64,000 nt of DNA. Origin: Lycorma delicatula. Taxonomy: Eukaryota; Arthropoda; Insecta; Hemiptera; Fulgoridae. Shown one piece after another: positions 53,925-63,955 of the stretch (positions are counted from its first letter, which is position 1; each line of letters begins with the position of its first letter). Location: positions 51,057,946 to 51,121,945 of the forward strand of contig NC_134465.1 in the NCBI RefSeq assembly GCF_047948215.1, in the 5' to 3' direction. The notes under the pieces are model-generated. The model was not told where the DNA came from. It searched no databases and saw only the letters and a list, made by a program, of their open reading frames with translations. The position numbers and the translations under genes are program-made.

Positions 53925-54205
53925 TCCTGTTTAGCCTCCGGGAATTACGGTTTAGGTATTACTTCAGAGGATTATATGTATGAGAGTAAATGAAGTGTAG
54001 TCTTGTACAGTCTCAGTTCGACCATTCCTGAGATGTGTGGTTAATTGAAACCCAACCACCAAAGAACACCGGTATTCACGATATAGTATTGAAATCAGTA
54101 TAAGAATAACTGAATTTACTAGGACTTGAACGCTGGAACACTCGACTTCCAAATCAGCTGATTTGAGAAGATGCGTTTACTAGTAGACCAACCCAGCGGG
54201 TCCAT
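53925..54205 (-). repeat. SINE1, complete
   Basis: Tail GTTTAGCCTCCGGGAATTAC and CAGAGGATTATATGTATGAG, body CCACCAAAGAACACCGGTAT, head CTTCCAAATCAGCTGATTTG and ACCAACCCAGCGGGT at the right. Confidence 0.9.
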
Positions 54206-54217
54206 ATCATAATCTCT

Positions 54218-54520
54218 CTTTTTTCCTGTTTAGCCTCCGGTAACTACCGTTTAGATAATTCTTAGAGGATGAATGAGGATGATATGTATGAGTGTAAATG
54301 AAGTGTAGTCTTGCACTTTCTCAGTTCGACCATTCCTGAGATGTGAAGTTAATTGAAACCCAACCACCAAAGAACACCGGTATCCACGATCTAGTATTCA
54401 AATCCTTGTAAAAATAACTGGCTTTACTAGGACTTGAACGCTGTAACTCTCGACTTTCCAAATCAGCTGATTTGGGAAGACGCGTTAACCACTTGACCAA
54501 CCCGATGGGTCCCATATAAT
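54218..54520 (-). repeat. SINE1, complete, immediately beside another SINE1
   Basis: Tail TTTTTTCCTGTTTAGCCTCC, a duplicated ATGAATGAGGATGATATG element in the tail, body CACCAAAGAACACCGGTATC, head AAATCAGCTGATTTGGGAAG and ACCAACCCGATGGGT. The neighbouring SINE1 is in the same orientation and 13 bp away. Confidence 0.9.
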
Positions 54521-54529
54521 AATCTAACT

Positions 54530-54785
54530 AAACATAACCTACGCGTGCTAACCGCGTCTAATAAACAGTAATGTTTTGATTATTTAAATAATAATTTCAG
54601 TAATTACTACTTACAGTCGAGTTGTTATTTTAATTTGTAAAGTATGTTAATATGAAGAATATGTAAAATGATCGGTAATTACTATATATTTATTAAATTC
54701 TCGCAACATTGGAGTCGATTAATCAAATTCACCAATTATTAAGCATAATCACCGGAATAATCAAATTTACTAAAACATATATATT
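54530..54785. repeat. Family D repeat, copy 2
   Basis: Matches 15651-15904 through TTTTGATTATTTAAATAATA, GTCGAGTTGTTATTTTAATT, GAATATGTAAAATGATCGG and the ATAATCAAATTTACTAAAAC end. Confidence 0.6.
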
Positions 54786-54954
54786 ATTTAATCCAATATG
54801 ATTGTATAGTGCAATTTATTTTTAGTAATTTGATTTGTGAAATATGAATCATTTCATGTTGTAACACACCCACACACATTTTATGGATTACGTCACAAAG
54901 GCAGATTATTAAATGTGACATTCAACAAACCGATCTTAACGTTCATCTTTTTGC

Positions 54955-55025
54955 CTACGCAAGTGCGCGCGCACGCGCGCTCTGACACATGAGGGTGCGC
55001 GCGCACACACACACACACACCCACA
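54955..55025. repeat. CG/CA-rich microsatellite
   Basis: GCGCGCGCACGCGCGC and (CA)n with interruptions. As at 15.9 kb it lies downstream of a family D copy. Confidence 0.9.
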
Positions 55026-55417
55026 CTGAATTGCACAAAGGTATTCGTAAATAGTAACTCAAAAAGGCTGGAAGATGTAATACTTTTATGAATTTCAAAG
55101 TTTTATTTTATTATAATGTTGTAAAAGTACTACATTATTAATGTTAACACGTTCCTTATATATATATATATGTGAAATTATACTAAAACTTCTTATTTGT
55201 TTTATAAACTTTATAAAAGTTTCAAATAAAATGTTGAACTTAAGTTACATTTTAAACTGAATTATGTTAAAATAAAAAAAAACTATACAAATTTCATTTT
55301 ATTATTTGAAATACAAAATAATTCGTTACGTATTATTGCGTATTTTATATTTAGTTATAATAATAAAATAAAAAAGTAATTAAAGTAATAATTCTAAGCA
55401 ATATAAAATAATATAAA
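55026..55417. other. AT-rich spacer
   Basis: Nothing recognised apart from a short (AT)n run at 55158-55171. Confidence 0.5.
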
Positions 55418-55795
55418 ACCACTGGGTTGGTCTAATGATAAAACTTGTCGTCGTAAATCAGCTGATTTCGAAATCGAATTTTTCAGGTTAAAATCCCAAT
55501 AAAGGTAATTTCTTTTATTCGGATTTAAATATTAGATCGTGGATACCAATGTTGTTGGGTTATTTTTTATTTTTTTTGTAACCTTCGGGTCTATCGTCAG
55601 GTATTACTTCAGAGAATAAGATGAATGATTTATAGCGTGTGTGAAAATTCCATGCGTGACCGGGATTCGAACCCGGAACCTCCGAATGAAAGGCCAAGAC
55701 GCTACCACTCGCGCCACGGAGGCCTGTTTTGGGGATGGGTTTCAATTAACCACACGTCTCAGGAATGGTCGGCTTTAGTTTGCGCAAGACTATAC
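55418..55795 (+). repeat. SINE1 split by SINE2
   Basis: The head ACCACTGGGTTGGTCTAATG and body GATCGTGGATACCAATG run to about 55557. The body resumes at 55733 with GATGGGTTTCAATTAACCAC and CACGTCTCAGGAATGGTCG and fades near 55795. The missing junction sequence corresponds exactly to the SINE2 insertion. Confidence 0.88.
55558..55730 (-). repeat. SINE2 nested in SINE1
   Basis: On the minus strand GGCCTCCGTGGCGCGAGTGG (A box), GGTTCCGGGTTCGAATCCCG (B box), ACACGCTATAAATCATTCAT, tail TTATTCTCTGAAGTAATACC and an A-rich end (T-rich at 55560-55578). The A-tail supports retroposition. Confidence 0.92.
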
Positions 55796-56215
55796 ACTTT
55801 TATTAGTACAGTTAATTGTTGATGCGACTATAAATAAAAGTATTAAAAAATAGAGTCGTTATTTTTTTTCTTTTATAGTTAGAAAGTATATCTTAAAATA
55901 TTATACTTTAAAATATTGGTTTATTGAGAAATAAAAGTTAGAATCTGTGATGAAGTGTTCTTATATTCGATTAGAAAATAAAATCGTCCCTTACCTCAGC
56001 GATAAAAAAACAGCACTTACATATTCTTAATGTATATGCATTTATGTACATTTTTAATGTACATAAAAGAAAGAACAAAACCCATCATAAATTAAAACTA
56101 CATATCAGCACAAAATATTTACTACGTAAAATTTACGGAATTAGGTATTCCAAAAGTAATAAGTCTAGAGATCAAGTTATCATAACTTTTTTGATTGTTT
56201 TTGTTTTTTTCTTTA
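55796..56215. other. AT-rich spacer
   Basis: No gene. The plus frame at 56044-56316 runs into family A and is not believed. Confidence 0.5.
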
Positions 56216-58235
56216 CATTTACGAAGCAAAGAAAATATTGTAATCGCAAAAAAATTCGGTTTTCAGATTTCAACGGAAATATCCGTTTTGATCATCCCTT
56301 TATTCATTTTGAGTAGTTTCGGCGGCGTGACATCTGTAGGTACTTAGGTACGTATGTATCTCGCGTAACTCAAAAAAAATTATCCGTAGAATGTTGAAAT
56401 TTTAAATTTAGGACTGTTGTAAATCTAGTTGTGAACGATCCTTTTGATTGCAATCGACTAGACGAAAAAGTTTTTAATTTAGGACTGTTGTAAATCTAGT
56501 TGTGCACGATCCTTTTGATTGCAATCGACTAGACGAAAAATATCCAAAAAAGCAAAAATTAAAAAAAATTGGATTTTGTATTTTTTTTTTATTTTCATTG
56601 GTTCCAGAGTTATAGCGAAACAAAATGTTAATTAATGAAATATCTGGATTTTACTAAGGGAAGGAACGTCGGTTCGAACAGACTTCATTTCCGTTTTTCG
56701 TTTTAATTTTTTTTTTTTTACAATTAAAAATATTGATTTATTTAGTAGTTAGTAACCTCTGATCGTAAAAGGTTTTTTACAATAAAAAATAATTCAACAA
56801 TAACAATAAAAAATGATACCAAAGAAAGCAGGAGCAGATAAATGTGAAGAATGTAGAACAATTAGTTTAACTAATCATGCATCAAAAATCTTAACTAGAA
56901 TTCTATACAGAAGAATTGAGAGGAGAGTGGAGGAAGTGTTAGGAGAAGACCAATTTGGTTTCAGGAAAATTATAGGGACAAGGGAAGCAATTTTAGGCCT
57001 CAGATTAATAATAGAAGGAAGATTAAAGAAAAACAAACCAACATACTTGGCGTTTATAGACCTAGAAAAGGCATTCGATAACGTAGACTGGAATAAAATG
57101 TTCAGCATTTAAAAAAAATTACGGTTCAAATACAGAGATAGAAGAACAATTTCTAACATGTACAGGAACCAAACAGCAGCAGTAATAAATGAAGAACATA
57201 AGAAAGAAGCCGTAATAAGAAAGGGAGTCCGACAAGGATGTTCCCTATCTCCGTTACTTTTTAATCTTTACATGGAACTAGCAGTTAACGATGTTAAAGA
57301 ACAATTTAGATTCGGAGTAACAGTACAAGGTGAAAAGATAAAGATGCTACGATTTGCTGATGATATAGTAATTCTAGCCGAGAGTAGAAAGGATTTAGAA
57401 GAAACAATGAACGGCATAGATGAAGTCCTACGCAAGAACTATCGCATGGAAATAAACAAGAACAAAACAAAAGTAATGAAATGTAGTAGAAATAACAAAG
57501 ATGGACCACTGAATGTGAAAATAGGAGGAGAAAAGATTACGGAGGTAGAAGAATTTTGTTATTTGGGAAGTAGAATTACTAAAGATGGACGAAGCAGGAG
57601 CGATATAAAATGCCGAATAGCACAAGCGAAACGAGCCTTCAGTAAGAAATATAATTTGTTTACATCAAAAATGAATTTATGTGTCAGGAAAAGATTTTAT
57701 TGCGGCAAATAGATGAAGAAAGAAGCATTTGGAAAAAATATAGTTAAAAGAAGAGACAGACTTATAGGTCACATACTAAGGCATCCTGGAATAGTCGCTT
57801 TAATATTGGAAGGACAGGTAGAAGGAAAAAAATTGTATAGGCAGGCCACGTTTGGAATATGTAAAACAAATTGTTAGGGATGTAGGATGTAGAGGGTATA
57901 CTGAAATGAAACGACTAGCACTATATAGGGAATCGTGTAGAGCTGCATCAAACCAGTCAAATGACTGAAGAAAAAAAAAATTTTTTTAAATATGAAAAAA
58001 TATCTGACGTTTTGATTGCAATCGACTAGACGAAAATTATAGTAGTTATTAACCTCTGATTGTAAAACGATTTTTACAGTAAATTATAATTCAACAATAA
58101 CAATAAAAAAAAAAAAAAAAATAGAAGTTAATAATGAAATAACATTTTTCGTACTTTTCTTTAAAAACAAATTGTATATGCAATTTAATAGGTGGAGAAG
58201 GATGTAATGTGGTGTCCATATCAGATTTAAAAAAA
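56216..58235 (+). repeat. Family A repeat, copy 9, with an internal duplication and split by an RTE-like LINE
   Basis: 56216-56811 has the hairpin side (TTTACGAAGCAAAGAAAATA, GGAAATATCCGTTTTGATCA). A ~79 bp tandem duplication follows, seen as TTTAGGACTGTTGTAAATCT at 56408 and 56479. It continues to AACAATAAAAA. After the LINE, 57986-58235 first repeats GATTGCAATCGACTAGACGA and ACCTCTGATTGTAAAACGAT and then runs to the end, GTGGTGTCCATATCAG. The middle block therefore occurs on both sides of the LINE. Confidence 0.8.
56812..57985 (+). pseudogene. RTE-like LINE, plus-strand copy with internal deletion
   Basis: First frame (56813-57109): IPKKAGADKCEECRTISLTN, QFGFRKIIGTREAILGLRLI, YLAFIDLEKAFDNVDWNKM (motif A) and a stop. 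Second frame (57158-57712): RKGVRQGCSLSPLLFNLYME (motif B), LRFADDIVILAES (FADD near 57349-57363), CYLGSRITKDGRSRSDIKCR and NLCVRKRF. There about 150 bp encoding YGSETWT...EVL are deleted, since the text jumps to LRQIDEERSIWKK. The C-terminus continues in shifted frames (RRDRLIGHILRHPGIVALIL) to TCAAATGACTGAAG and an A-tail at 57970-57980. It retains more 5' polymerase sequence than the other copies. Confidence 0.9.
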
Positions 58236-58549
58236 AATCTTTCTAGTCTTATTGGACCACGCTTAACATTGCAATTATTATATTTTTTTTTAATGTTGTA
58301 TCTTTTCCCTTTCTCCCAATATTTTCTCATTCTAAGTGCGTGTGCTTTTTTCTCTCTTCACATTATTTTAATTTCAGATTTAATGGTTTTTTTTCAATCT
58401 AAACAGGATCCTTTATTCCTTTTAACATATATTTGTATTAATTTCTACTTTCTACGTTTACAATTTTGTTGTTTTTCCCTTTTACATGTCTTTTTTAAAT
58501 ACTTTAAACCTGTTTGTTGTTGTTGTAGAACCATATATTTACTTAAAAA

Positions 58550-58586
<37 letters not shown>

Positions 58587-58734
58587 AATTGTGAATAATA
58601 GTTGGCATTTTAAAAATATAGCAGGTGGATGTAATAATTACTCATCACAACAACTTATGAAGTTGTATTTGGATTCATTTATTTATTCATTATTTTGATG
58701 AATAAGTAAGTTAGTTACTTAAACTTGAAAAAAA
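58236..58734. other. AT-rich spacer with (AT)n run
   Basis: Microsatellite (AT)n at 58555-58582. The hydrophobic frame at 58209-58598 is a T-rich artefact. Confidence 0.55.
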
Positions 58735-58985
58735 AAGACATCTAAACGAAGAGACAGAATTATAGGCCACATATTAAGGCATCCTACAATAGTCGCTATA
58801 ATATTCGAGGGACTGGTAGAAGGAAAAAATTGTGTAGGCAGGCAACGTTTGGAATATTTAAAACAAATTGTTAGGGATGTAGGATGTAGGGGGTATACCG
58901 AAATGAAACGACTAGCACTAGATAGGAAATCTTGGAGAGCTGCATCAAACTAGTCAAATGACTGAAGACAAAAAAAAAAACAATA
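58735..58985 (+). pseudogene. RTE-like LINE 3' fragment, copy 5
   Basis: RRDRIIGHILRHPTIVAIIF-type coding, then VRDVGCRGYTEMKRLALDRK, SWRAASN and the TCAAATGACTGAAGACAAAA 3' end with A-tail (58963-58980). Only the last ~230 bp of the element are present. Confidence 0.88.
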
Positions 58986-60529
58986 AAAAAAACGGGTACA
59001 TGAACATTATTCAAAGTAAAAAAATTAATCCTTTTTTTACTGACAAAAACAGTAATTAATTTTTTTTAAATCGTAACATATGAAACCATTTGAAAACAAG
59101 GTATATATGAAATTATGTTTATAATATGCGTAACAGTGTTAATTTTTTAATTTAATCTTTTAACGAAGTTGTTAATCGTTGATATTTTACTACTGGGATA
59201 ACTGTTAGAATAACAAGAATCGTTCGTGGCTAATATTCCGTATTCCCTACGGGTTTTCTTCAAATAAGTTAAAACTTTTTAGAATAACTCGGAAAACAGC
59301 AATTTAAAATACGTATAAAATTCGATTTGTTTTTACATCATGTTGCTCGTAGTTATATAACTATTCAAATACAAGTTTATTTATTTTTTTTATTACTTTT
59401 CAGTATAGGGACCTGGGTGGCTGATAAATAACTTTTAACCCCTCAATATTTTTTTATAATTTTGAGATAATTGGATGCAGTTTGAGGCATTTTTCCTTAT
59501 TTAAATTTAATTTATTAAATATTTGTTATTATTACGATAGTATAAATTAAAGTTCCACTTACCAACAATTTTAAAACTATATATACGAGTACTTTCGGAG
59601 TCGTTACTCCATCATCAGGGCTTTCCCAAAAGATGTTAATTCAAATTTAAACGTATAATTATATTTAAATTAAAATTATTACCTTCATAATAGTCGGTCG
59701 TCTAAAGGACCATACTTGACAGATATTCATACAGACAGATAGTCTTTTGTTCATACTTGCGCCATCTTTATATCAGGCCGAGAAATTTCCGAAAGCCTCT
59801 GTATGTTAAGTATGTATATTGCTTAATAGAACTTCATGTTAGTTATTATAACAATTTATGTATAATACAAAGAAGCAAAAATCAATTTGATATCCGTTAA
59901 CTTCAACTGCATTCTAATAAGTCTTCTTTATTCACTATACTATAAGGTCAAGGCTAAACTATGATTTATTATAGTTATAAATACCTTATTATATAATAAG
60001 TGCAATATAAAAGACCATTAAAATAAATTATATATCCTTTGATAACTTGCTGACTCTTCCTTTTTTTATTTTCAATTTTTTTTTGTACTAGAATCAGTTT
60101 CCTGAACGATAAAACTTTAAGTAAATTTTATAATAATAATGAAGTAAAAGAGAGGCATCATCCAATGATACCTCCGAAGACAATATAAAAGTTGAAATAC
60201 AGTATAATATAAAAATACAACGAATAAAAATATAACAATAAAATTAAATGGTTAATAAAACAGAACAAGAAATGAAGTATAAAAAAATTGTCCAAGTCAT
60301 ACATGAGAAAATATACGACGTATGAAAAATAACCACTGGTCACGTATAAAAAAAATGTAATTAACCAAAAAAAAAGATGGTATTCCACGCACAACAGACT
60401 CTAGATGAAATACATGCAGCCTCTTTAGTGGACTCACATCTTCCAAATTCACTATTAAAATTGATATTTGTTATACATCAATACAAGTGTTTTAAAATAA
60501 TGTTAAAAAAAAAAAAAAAATGATTTCAT
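58986..60529. other. AT-rich spacer containing a single fold-back arm with hammerhead-like motif
   Basis: At 59545-59625 (minus) the sequence CTGATGATGGAGTAACGACT, CCGAAAGTACTCG and TTGGTAAGTGGAACTTT has the same order as the fold-back arms at 6.6 and 17.1 kb. No opposite arm is seen nearby. The rest is AT-rich without a believable gene; the minus frame at 60158-60394 is an AT artefact. Confidence 0.55.
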
Positions 60530-61245
60530 AATTTTTACTTCTTTGTACGATGTAAAGGAAGCATTGTGGTCGCAAAAAATTTCGATTTTCAGATATCAAC
60601 GGAAATATCCATTTTGACCATCCCTGTATCGATTTTGACAAGTTTCAGCGTGATATCTGTACGTACGTATCTCGCATAACTCAAAAATAATTACCTTTAG
60701 GATGTTAAAATTTTGGATTTAGGGCTGTTGTGACATCTAGTTGTGCACCTCCCCTTTTGATTGCGTTTGACTGAACCAAAAGTGTCCAAAAAAGGTCAAA
60801 ATAAAAAAAAATTGAATTTTGGACTTTTTTTTTAACTGCAGTAATAAGCCGTCATTGAGAACTTTTCAACGAACTTTTAACGAAATAAGTGGTATTTATT
60901 TTCTTTGGTTCCAGAATTATAGCTAAATAAAATTTTAATAAATGAAATATTTGGATCTTACAAGGGGAAGACACATCGATTTGAATCTGACTTCATATAC
61001 ATATATTTTTTTTAACTTTTTTTAAAATTTTAATATATTGATTTATTAATAATTATTAACCTCTGATTGTGAAAAATGTTTTACAATAAATAATTGAATA
61101 ATAACAATAAAAATATTAAAAAAAATGAAAAAAATATCAGAATTAATGAAACAAAATTTGATGTACTATTCAATTTAAAATATGTTTATGTGTAATTTAA
61201 TAGGCATACAAGGAAGTCATGTGGTGTACACATCAGATTTTTTTT
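60530..61245 (+). repeat. Family A repeat, copy 10 (complete)
   Basis: 5' ACTTCTTTGTACGATGTAAA and GGAAGCATTGTGGTCGC; 3' AGGCATACAAGGAAGTCATG and TGGTGTACACATCAG. All internal blocks are present. Together with copy 11 it forms a long inverted arrangement. Confidence 0.88.
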
Positions 61246-61649
61246 AGAACGCATGATAACATAGATAAATTATTTTCATTGTTTCATTCATAAAATTGAA
61301 AAAAAAAATTGTAGATTTGTAATTAATACTTAAATTATTTTTATTTATTAAGAACAATTGGTCTTATTCTTTTACTGTATAAACTTTTCCATTTATTTCT
61401 TTAAAATATTTTCAATGACGCAATTGATATTTATTTTTAGTTATTTTTGTTCTTATTTTTTTATTTAAAGATTCATTATATGATTATTATAATTAAATGG
61501 AATAATTATTTCTTACAGTTAATAATCTTTTTATATAGATCAAAAATTCTTTAATATTTTAATTGTCACATATTGTTGTACTAAACACCAGGTGTAGAAA
61601 AAAATCATGGTTTTAATTTGTATAACATCTCTTTGATGTGGTATACAGT
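61246..61649. other. AT-rich spacer between two inverted family A copies
   Basis: Nothing recognised. Confidence 0.5.
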
Positions 61650-62215
61650 GTTGATGTATTGTTATTATTGAATTATGAGTTATTGTAAATTTTTTTTTAT
61701 AATCACAGGTTAATAATTATTAATAAATCAATATATTTAAATTAAAAAAAAGTGTTAAAAAAAAGGAAATGAACTTGATTTGCCTTCCTCTTTTAAGATC
61801 AGAATATTTCATTAATTTATATTTTGTTTGGGTACAACTCTGCAACCAATGATAATAAGAACCATTTATAATATATCGTTGAAAAGCTCTCAATGAGGGG
61901 TTTTTACTGCAATTATGAAAAAGTTCTAAATCCAAATTTTGGATTTTTTTTGACACTTTTCGTCCAGTAGATTGCAATCAAAATGATAGGTGCACAACTA
62001 GATGTTACAAAAGTCCTATATCCAAAATTTTAACATCCTATGGCTAATCGTATTTGAATTATGCGTGATGCATACGTAGACACGTACAGACGTCATACCG
62101 AAACTAGTGAAAATAGATTCAGTGATGGTAAAAATGTATATTTCTGTTGAAATCTAAATACCGAAATTCGTCGCGTCACAATAGTTCCTTTAATTCGTAC
62201 AAGGAAGTAAAAACT
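61650..62215 (-). repeat. Family A repeat, copy 11 (TCCACAT end missing)
   Basis: Begins TGTTATTATTGAATTATGAG, continues GATTTGCCTTCCTCTTTTAA, GGTGCACAACTAGATGTTAC and ends AATTCGTACAAGGAAGTAAA. Confidence 0.85.
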
Positions 62216-62504
62216 GTTATGAAATAATATTGGGTGTTCCGACACCTAAATCTGATAAAATTAAAACTCGAGGAATTTAAATAATTTAATAAGTAATTTT
62301 ATGGTACTAAAGCCCAATTTCCTCTAACCACTATAAAAAAAATTCGAAATAGTGAAAACAATTCCACTTCTTTTCTTAATTTTGTCCAAAATTTTTTTTT
62401 AAATTTTGTCCAATATTTATTGTCGCATAAAATGTGTCCCACGTAGGGGTATACGCATTTGATTTAGTAACACTCAAAAGTGTTACTAAATCTGATATTA
62501 CCAA
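62216..62504. other. Spacer with a perfect 14 bp hairpin
   Basis: GATTTAGTAACACT (62461-62474) and AGTGTTACTAAATC (62479-62492) are perfect inverted repeats around CAAA. It stands at the truncated edge of family A copy 12 and lacks a T-run, so it is not a Pol III or bacterial-type terminator. Confidence 0.75.
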
Positions 62505-62935
62505 GTCTGAACCAAAAGTGTCAAAAAAAGGACATAATCCCAAAAAATTTGGATTTTGCACTTTTTCTTAACTGCAGTAATAGGCCGTCATTGAGAGATT
62601 TTCAACGATATCATAAATGGTAGTTATTTTCATTGGTTCTAGAGTTATAGCCAAATAAATTTTAATTAATGAAATATTTGGAGCTTACAAGGGAAGGCAG
62701 ATCGGTTCGATTTAGACTTAATCTCCTTTTTTTATTTTTTTTATTTAAATATATTGATTTATTAATAATTATTAATTCGTGATTGTAAAAAAAATTACAA
62801 TAAATAATTATTCAATAATAACAATAAAACAAAAAAAAAATATGAAAATAAATCTGAAGTTATTACTGAAATAAAATTTTAGTTTACTTTAAAAATGTGT
62901 ATATGTAATTTAATAGGCATTATTACATATGTGTA
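62505..62935 (+). repeat. Family A repeat, copy 12 (both ends missing)
   Basis: Covers GAACCAAAAGTGTCAAAAAA through AACTGCAGTAATAGGCCGTC, AGCTTACAAGGGAAGGCAGA and GTGTATATGTAATTTAATAG. The hairpin end and the GTCATG end are absent. Confidence 0.85.
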
Positions 62936-63235
62936 TACGTAACAGATTTGGTGAAACATCTGATTATTTAATTTAATTGAAAATCGTATTATTTTTTAGA
63001 TTTTCTAGTTTAATTTCCGTTTAATTTTATTGGACTATTCTGGAATTCTGTTTAATTTTATCTACATTAAAGTTAACTGCAGAGTGACTGAAAAATAGAC
63101 CCTCACAAGAACAACATATACACTGAGGCATACAAGCTCGATCCTTAATAAATTGCAAAAGATTCTTATCTTTTAGTTCATTACTCTTCTGATACAGTCG
63201 TATAATGTTCTCCTTAAGTCGGAGTTGATTATCAT
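62936..63235. other. AT-rich spacer
   Basis: The 72-codon minus frame at 63027-63245 has several Cys residues (MPQCICCSCEGLF) but no domain I can name. Confidence 0.45.
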
Positions 63236-63510
63236 GAAGGCACATCGGTTTTAAACTGCTTTCATCTCCTTTTTTTTAACTTTTTTTTCTAATTTAAATA
63301 ATTGATTTATTAATAATTAATTATTAACCTCTGATTGTAAAATATTTTTGCAAAAAATAATAATTCAATAATAACAAAAAAAAGAAAAATATCAGAAGTT
63401 ATTAATGAAATAAAATTTTATGTACTTTTTATTTTAGAAAAACGTCTAAATGTAATTTTATAGGCGTAAAAGGAAGTCATGTACTGTCCAAATCAGTTTT
63501 TTTTTATATT
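63236..63510 (+). repeat. Family A repeat, copy 13 (3' part only)
   Basis: From GAAGGCACATCGGTTTTAAA through TAATTATTAACCTCTGATTG to AGGCGTAAAAGGAAGTCATG and ACTGTCCAAATCAG. Confidence 0.85.
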
Positions 63511-63539
63511 CAGTTGACGTTATCTATACTTATTATATA

Positions 63540-63645
63540 AAAGTAATTGCTTTTAGTAGGATTTGAACCTTAGAACTCTCGACTTTAAAATCAGCTGGTT
63601 TGCGATGAGTTCACCACTAGACCAACGAGATGGGTCATCTACTTG
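63540..63645 (-). repeat. SINE1 head fragment
   Basis: In plus-strand order AAGTAATTGCTTTTAGTAGG, GAACCTTAGAACTCTCGACT and GTTCACCACTAGACCAACGA. It is a partial duplicate of the neighbouring SINE1 in the same orientation. Confidence 0.85.
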
Positions 63646-63657
63646 CCACCACCCTCT

Positions 63658-63955
63658 TTCTTTTTCTGTTTAGTCTCCGGTAGCACCGTAAGGTATTACT
63701 TCAGAGGATGAATGAGGATGATATGTATGAATGTAAGTGAAGTGTAGTCTTGTACAGAATCAGGTTGACCATTACTGAGATGTGTGATTGATTGACACCC
63801 AACCACCAAAGAGCACCGGTATCCACGATCTAGTATTCAAATCCGTATAAAGGTAATTGCTTTTACTAGGATTTGAACCTTAGAACTTTTGACTTCCAAA
63901 TCAGGTGATTTGCGATGACGAGTTCACCACTAGACCAACCCGGTGGGTTAGCTGT
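63658..63955 (-). repeat. SINE1, complete
   Basis: Tail TTTCTGTTTAGTCTCCGGTA and CAGAGGATGAATGAGGATGA, body CCACCAAAGAGCACCGGTAT, head AGTTCACCACTAGACCAACC and CGGTGGGTTA. Complete from head to tail. Confidence 0.9.

Noticed and set aside
58209..58598. 129-codon hydrophobic protein
   Set aside because: It begins in the 3' end of family A, ends in an (AT)n run and is T-rich throughout.
62461..62492. Transcription terminator
   Set aside because: The stem is perfect, but there is no T-run after it and no gene upstream; factor-independent terminators are not expected in nuclear DNA.
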